Source: Asaia bogorensis
GTDB taxonomy: Bacteria; Pseudomonadota; Alphaproteobacteria; Acetobacterales; Acetobacteraceae
DNA length: 37,485 nt
Direction of reading: 5' to 3'
Assembly (NCBI GenBank): GCA_945874805.1
Contig: CAMCJI010000009.1
Coordinates: 1 to 37,485 of the forward strand
The translations under genes were made by a program, and so were the position numbers. Positions 33,868 through 37,485 of this stretch are shown piece after piece. The notes beneath the pieces were generated by a model. It ran no database searches, had not been told where the DNA came from, and saw nothing but the letters and a program-made list of their open reading frames with translations. Positions within the stretch are counted from its first letter, which is position 1. Every line of letters starts with the position of its first letter.

Positions 33868-34725
33868 CTATCTCCGCGGAAGGGCGAGAAGGTCGGTGTG
33901 GCCGATGCGCAGGGCCAGTCGCATGCGCATCATCTGCCGCAGGCGCAGTTTCTCCCAGGCTGCGATGGCGCCGCGCCGGGCGGGCATGCGCAGGGCAGCG
34001 ACGCGGGCGTGGGAGGCGATCATGTCTGAGAGCATGGCGAGATCGCCGGTCGGGATCACCCAGGGGCTGGGCGCGGTCAGCACGCGAAACCGCGGCGCGA
34101 AGCAGCGGGCGAAGGCGGCCGGCGCATGCGGGCCGAGTGCGTGGCCGAAGCCCTTCGCGCGCGTCTGGTCACGGCGGAAGCCGGCGCGGATGGCGGTATC
34201 GCCGGCCATCGGCGGCAGCCAGGCGTCGCGCCCGTCCACCGAGAGGCAGGCGAAAAACGGCGCGTCCAGCATGCCGGCCAGTTGCGCCAGCCAGGGCTCG
34301 GAGACGATGTCGAGCAGCGCGCTGCACACCACGCCGTCCGCGCCCTCCAGCGGCAATTTGGCGAGTTCGCCCGCGAGGTCGACGCAGATGGCATCCACCT
34401 GCCACACCTCGTCGAAGTCGATGATGGCGAGGCTGGCGGGGTCGGAGGTATCGATCTCGTAGCCTGAGTCCACCGCCCACTCGGCGATCTGGTTCATCGC
34501 TTCCACCAGCAGGCCGCGATCGGCGTCCACCAGGGTCCAGTATTGTGAGCCGCCGATGCGCGGGGCGAGCCAGCGGAACAGGCTGCCGGTGCCCGCCCCG
34601 AGGTCCAGCAGGCGCGGCGCGTCCGGCAAAGCGGCGATGAAGGCGGCGGCGAGCGCCTCGCTGCGGGCGGCGGCGTCGTAGGGTTCGCGCAAAGCGAGCC
34701 AGTCGGCGTCGAATGTTTCGGTCAT
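33868..34725 (-). CDS. Class I SAM-dependent methyltransferase-like protein
   Basis: This 285-residue protein has SAM-binding motif I in RLLDLGAGTGSLFRWLAP (about 38-55) and the acidic strand-2 end in YWTLVDADRGLL. DGVVCSALLDIVSEPWLAQL (about 140) fits motif post-II/III, and the last 60 residues are a basic helical tail. The acceptor is unknown. ATG 34725 overlaps the glycosyltransferase stop by 4 nt (ATGA). Its place in the cluster suggests it methylates the same small molecule the glycosyltransferase acts on, an inference from context. A regulatory or non-catalytic role cannot be excluded. Confidence 0.82.
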   Translation of the reverse strand: MTETFDADWLALREPYDAAARSEALAAAFIAALPDAPRLLDLGAGTGSLFRWLAPRIGGSQYWTLVDADRGLLVEAMNQIAEWAVDSGYEIDTSDPASLAIIDFDEVWQVDAICVDLAGELAKLPLEGADGVVCSALLDIVSEPWLAQLAGMLDAPFFACLSVDGRDAWLPPMAGDTAIRAGFRRDQTRAKGFGHALGPHAPAAFARCFAPRFRVLTAPSPWVIPTGDLAMLSDMIASHARVAALRMPARRGAIAAWEKLRLRQMMRMRLALRIGHTDLLALPRR

Positions 34726-35759
34726 GCGATGGCGTCCGCGAAAAGGCGTGCCTGTCCTGGCCAGCCCGGCAGGGCCTGGCCGAGCTGCCAGGCAGCTTCG
34801 GCCATATCGGCGCGCACATCGGTGTCGAAGATCACCCGGCGCAGCGCCTTGGAATAGGTGACAAGGTCGCCGACATCGCAGACGATGCCGGCCCCCATCG
34901 CGTTCGGCGGCGTCGGCACCAGGGCGCCGGCGGCACCGCCTTTGGTGATGGCCACCGGCAGGCCGCGCTTCAGCGCCTCGGCGATGGCCATGCCGTAGCC
35001 CTCGTACTCGGTGGCCAGGGCGAACACATCGGCCTGCTGCCACAGCGCGTCCAGCGCGCCATCGACCACGGTGCCGGCGAAGGTGACGCGCTGGGCGATG
35101 TTGAGTTCCTCGGCCAGCGCTCGCAGCGCCTGGCCGTGGGTGCTCTCCACCCCGCCGCCGGCAATGGTCAACTGCCAGTCGAGATCGAACAGCCGGCCGA
35201 GCGCGCGCAGCAGCAGGTCGTGGCCCTTGCGGGGAATGAGCGAGCCGACGGAGAGGATGCGGCAGGTCGGTCCGCCGCTGCCGGTGCAGCGCGGCGCGTC
35301 TTCCGTGCCCGGCACGATGGTGGTGATGCGGGCGGGATCGACGGCGAAATCCTGCACCAGCGTGGCCGCCGTAGTCTCGGAGGTCACCACGCAGCGGGCG
35401 AGCAGCGGGAACAGCCGCTGCTCGATGGCGCGCAGGGCGGCGCGCGTGTCGTCGTCGGCCGGTTCCAGGCAGGTCGGGTGATGGATCAGGCCGACGGCGC
35501 GGCGGGCGGCGAAGTCCCCGGCGTGGGCGGCGAAAGCCGGCAGGCCGAGCCCATCGATCACCGGCACGCCCTCCGCCGCGCTCCAGGCGGCAGCGGCGGC
35601 GGAAATGGCCTCCGCATCCGGCAGGGGGTGGCGGCCCGCCAGTTCCTGCACGTCGACCCGATGCCCGCCCGCCCGCCACTCGGCGATCATCCGCCGGTCA
35701 TAGCCGTAGCCGCCGGAGATGGCGGCCAACGGCGCCGGGACGAGCAGCGAGGTGTGCAT
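34722..35759 (-). CDS. GT4-family glycosyltransferase
   Basis: This 345-residue soluble GT-B protein has the retaining GT4 donor site: SVGSLIPRKGHDLLLRAL (about 170-187) and EYEGYGMAIAEAL (251-263), where the EGYGMAIAEA acid-x7-acid motif binds the nucleotide sugar. The N-terminal acceptor domain has the glycine-rich ISGGYGYDRR near 14-23 and LIHHPTCLE near 91. The acceptor is unknown. Its start overlaps the QueD-like gene stop by one base (TGATG) and its stop overlaps the methyltransferase start. The strict coupling to a pterin-type enzyme makes a small-molecule acceptor more likely than a polysaccharide. Confidence 0.88.
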   Translation of the reverse strand: MHTSLLVPAPLAAISGGYGYDRRMIAEWRAGGHRVDVQELAGRHPLPDAEAISAAAAAWSAAEGVPVIDGLGLPAFAAHAGDFAARRAVGLIHHPTCLEPADDDTRAALRAIEQRLFPLLARCVVTSETTAATLVQDFAVDPARITTIVPGTEDAPRCTGSGGPTCRILSVGSLIPRKGHDLLLRALGRLFDLDWQLTIAGGGVESTHGQALRALAEELNIAQRVTFAGTVVDGALDALWQQADVFALATEYEGYGMAIAEALKRGLPVAITKGGAAGALVPTPPNAMGAGIVCDVGDLVTYSKALRRVIFDTDVRADMAEAAWQLGQALPGWPGQARLFADAIA

Positions 35760-36160
35760 CAGCCGAGCGTCCCCTCATAGGCGGCCCAGGCCACCGGGCT
35801 TTCGCGCAGCAGCACCTTCAGCCCGGTGACGGCCTTGCCGCCATCGCCCATCACGCCGGCCTGCAGCGCGGTGGCGAGCAGGTCGTAAATATGCTGGGCC
35901 ATGTATTCGGTGGTGGTGTTCTGCCCCGCCAGCGCCGGCAGGCTGTCAAGGTTGTGGTAATCGACCGTGTCGAGGATGCGCCGCAACTCGGTCTTGGCCA
36001 GGCCGATATCGATCAGCAGGTTGAGGTGATCGAGCTTCGGCGCGCGGAACTCGGCTTCCACCGCATAGGTGGCGCCATGCAGGCGCTGAGCCGGGCCGAA
36101 TTCCTGCCCCTGGAAGCTATGGGCGATCATGATGTGGTCGCAGACGGTCAGGCTGAACAT
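35759..36160 (-). CDS. QueD/6-pyruvoyl-tetrahydropterin synthase-like protein with altered active site
   Basis: This 133-residue protein has the T-fold pattern and length of QueD/PTPS. Aligned by eye to E. coli QueD, IAHSF keeps the first zinc His (His14). RLHGATY keeps the second (His28) but has Ala30 for the third (HGH to HGA). The catalytic Cys (CGRLHGH) is replaced by Ala24. Asp67 is kept but the following catalytic His is Tyr68, with His69 next to it. The late Glu (LLRESP) remains. It probably binds a pterin-like ring but is unlikely to run the standard QueD reaction. It sits 9 nt after the MDR gene and overlaps the GT4 start. Confidence 0.8.
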   Translation of the reverse strand: MFSLTVCDHIMIAHSFQGQEFGPAQRLHGATYAVEAEFRAPKLDHLNLLIDIGLAKTELRRILDTVDYHNLDSLPALAGQNTTTEYMAQHIYDLLATALQAGVMGDGGKAVTGLKVLLRESPVAWAAYEGTLG

Positions 36161-36169
36161 GGGAAATCC

Positions 36170-37096
36170 TCAATAGGTGACGACATGGCACAGCCCGCCC
36201 GCGAGCAGGCGGGTCATGGCTTCGGGCAGGGTCTCGAACGGCGTCGGCGGTTCCAGCAGCAGGTCGAGCACGGGATCGGCCAGCAGGTCCAGCGCGGTGG
36301 CCAGCCGCTCGCCGTAGCTGCGCCGCCCGCGCATGGCGGTGGCGACGCTGCCGACCTGGGTGGAGATCAGCCGCAGGCGGCGCTGGTGGAATGCCTCGCC
36401 GAGCGGCAAGGCGGGGGTCTTGTCGCCGAACCACGACGCCTCGACGATCCGCGCCTCGAAGGCGGCGCTCGCGAGTGCCGTGCGCAGCCCGGCCTCGCTG
36501 GCCGAGGCGTGGATGATCAGCTCCTGCTCGGCAGGTGCGTCCGCGGGGGGGGCGAAGCGACAGCCGAAGGCCTCGGCGATCGCGGCGCGCCCGGGGTCGA
36601 TATCCACCAGCGTCACCCGGCAGGCGGGAATGCGGGCGAGCAGCCAGGCGCTCAGTAGCCCGACGACGCCGGCGCCGACCACCATGATCCGCTCGCCCGG
36701 CAAGGGGGCTGCGTCCCAGGCGATGTTCAGCGCGGTCTCCATATTGGCCGCCAGCGTCGCCCGCGCGGTGGGCACCTGGGCGGGAACCGGGATGCACATG
36801 CCGGCGGGGGCGCGGAAGACGTCCTGATGCGGGTGCAGCACGAAAACGCGCCCGGACTCCGCCTCGCCCACGGCGCTGTAGCCGTATTTCACCGGGAAGG
36901 GGAACGCGCCCCCCATCAGCGGCGCCGCCATCACCGGATACTGGCTCGGCGGCACCCGCCCGGCGAACACCAGCGATTCCGTGCCGCGCGAGATGCCGGT
37001 GGCCAGCGTGCGCACCAGCACCCCCGCCTCGCCCAGCGCCTCGGTGCGGATCTCGCCCTGGCCGGGGCCGGTGGTCCAGAAGGCGCGGGCCTGCAT
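36170..37096 (-). CDS. MDR-family (zinc-binding alcohol dehydrogenase-like) oxidoreductase
   Basis: This 308-residue medium-chain dehydrogenase/reductase has the N-terminal catalytic fold with TGISRGTESLVFAGRVPPSQYP (about 34-55) and KYGYSAVGEAESG. The Rossmann nucleotide motif is VVGAGVVGLLSAWLLA (about 140-155), with an acidic VDIDPGR end that suggests NAD. The usual catalytic zinc Cys and the structural four-Cys lobe are absent. The RGTE-type N-terminus resembles the branch that includes the BchC-like dehydrogenases. The substrate is unknown. ATG 37096 overlaps the upstream stop by one base, and an in-frame TTG one codon earlier is discounted. Confidence 0.85.
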   Translation of the reverse strand: MQARAFWTTGPGQGEIRTEALGEAGVLVRTLATGISRGTESLVFAGRVPPSQYPVMAAPLMGGAFPFPVKYGYSAVGEAESGRVFVLHPHQDVFRAPAGMCIPVPAQVPTARATLAANMETALNIAWDAAPLPGERIMVVGAGVVGLLSAWLLARIPACRVTLVDIDPGRAAIAEAFGCRFAPPADAPAEQELIIHASASEAGLRTALASAAFEARIVEASWFGDKTPALPLGEAFHQRRLRLISTQVGSVATAMRGRRSYGERLATALDLLADPVLDLLLEPPTPFETLPEAMTRLLAGGLCHVVTY

Positions 37097-37485
37097 CAAC
37101 TGCGCTCCAGCGGGATATCGAGCAGGATGTCGGCCCCCATGCGATAGGGCGTCCAGGCGACGCGGCGGGCCTGCTCGGGGCGGTCCACGCCTGGCAGGGT
37201 GAAGCTCGGCACGCCCTCGCCCAACAGCAATGGTGCGATGGTCACGTGCAGCCGGTCCAGCACCCCGGCGGTGAGGAAACGCGAGACGGTGATGCCGCCC
37301 CCTTCGACGAACACCCGCTTCAGCCCGCGCGCCGCCAGCCTGTCCAGCAGCGCGGCGAGATCGAGCCCGTTCGCGGCGGAGCGGGGCAGGCGCAGCACCT
37401 CCGCGGTGCCCACCCGGTCGGGGCCGCCGGCGTCCTCGGCGCAGGCGAGCAGAGTCGGCGCGCCGTCCCTGAACACGCCGAAATC
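37096..37485 (-). CDS. RibD C-terminal/dihydrofolate reductase-like domain protein (5' end outside window)
   Basis: Only the last 129 residues are visible and the frame is open to the window edge. RGLKRVFVEGGGITVSRFL is the diagnostic substrate/NADPH-binding motif of the RibD C-terminal reductase domain. APLLLGEGVPSFTLPG and a final beta-strand DILLDIPLERS follow the same fold. Such enzymes reduce the ribosyl side chain of a pyrimidine in riboflavin synthesis, and related ones reduce pteridine-type substrates. Whether a deaminase domain precedes it cannot be seen. It is first, among the genes visible, of the minus-strand unit with the MDR and QueD-like genes. Confidence 0.87.
   Translation of the reverse strand, partial: DFGVFRDGAPTLLACAEDAGGPDRVGTAEVLRLPRSAANGLDLAALLDRLAARGLKRVFVEGGGITVSRFLTAGVLDRLHVTIAPLLLGEGVPSFTLPGVDRPEQARRVAWTPYRMGADILLDIPLERS

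Noticed and set aside
33868-35679. Apparent 603-codon methyltransferase with a long N-terminal extension
   Set aside because: The extension is an out-of-frame reading of the GT4 gene. ATG 34725 overlaps the GT4 stop and starts the recognisable protein.
12-37485. Insertion sequences or transposase remnants
   Set aside because: No transposase motif, terminal inverted repeat pair or target duplication was noticed. Gaps between genes are short and composition is even apart from small intergenic AT-rich sites.

Overview
The window is GC-rich throughout, with densely packed genes, many 1-4 nt start/stop overlaps, and long spurious open frames opposite the real genes. Its gene content points to an alphaproteobacterium: rpoN followed by a long-form hpf, a DUF1150 gene beside an Hsp20 gene, def-fmt-truA facing dapE-dapD, DUF2336, a short RNase D, an NDUFA9-like protein, and GOGAT genes in the order gltD before gltB. 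A member of Rhodospirillales/Acetobacteraceae is plausible, but no rRNA or other marker in the window settles it.

Layout. 1-6.3 kb (mostly plus): the end of a metal P-type ATPase fused to a hemerythrin-like domain; rpoN and hpf; the minus-strand pair Hsp20-DUF1150; then def-fmt-truA. 6.3-9.4 kb (minus): dapD-dapE followed by two related, unrecognised membrane proteins, all four joined by start/stop overlaps. 9.6-12.2 kb (plus): a diguanylate cyclase overlapping a DUF2336 protein. 12.2-14.0 kb (minus): tRNA-Leu(CAG), a short RNase D-like exonuclease 16 nt behind it, and argB. 14.2-22.6 kb (plus): an NDUFA9-like protein, gltD, a secreted DUF2059 protein, gltB and a glutathione transferase. 22.7-26.7 kb (minus): an accessory catabolic operon with an allantoinase/hydantoinase-like amidohydrolase, two tandem N-carbamoyl-D-amino-acid-hydrolase-like enzymes and an SDR. 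Divergent from it, 26.8-29.5 kb (plus): prpD-prpC. 29.9-30.4 kb: a histone-H1-like Ala/Lys/Pro protein. 30.5-37.5 kb (minus): an eight-gene, nearly gapless unit with a RibD-type reductase domain (cut by the window edge), an MDR dehydrogenase, a QueD/PTPS-like protein, a GT4 glycosyltransferase, a methyltransferase, otnK, otnC and a GT-C-type membrane glycosyltransferase.

How the genes fit together. Most of the left two thirds is housekeeping: translation initiation and tRNA modification, lysine/peptidoglycan precursor and arginine synthesis, and ammonia assimilation. The right third holds two accessory modules. The first should open a cyclic ureide and remove the carbamoyl group; it is divergent from methylcitrate-cycle genes across an intergenic inverted repeat. 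The second looks like an undescribed small-molecule pathway. It combines a pteridine/pyrimidine-type reductase, a pterin-synthase-fold protein that has lost several canonical active-site residues, a glycosyltransferase and a methyltransferase, all coupled to a tetronate kinase/decarboxylase pair. I think this second module is the best candidate for something new. All function calls rest on motif recognition by eye; no database search was run.
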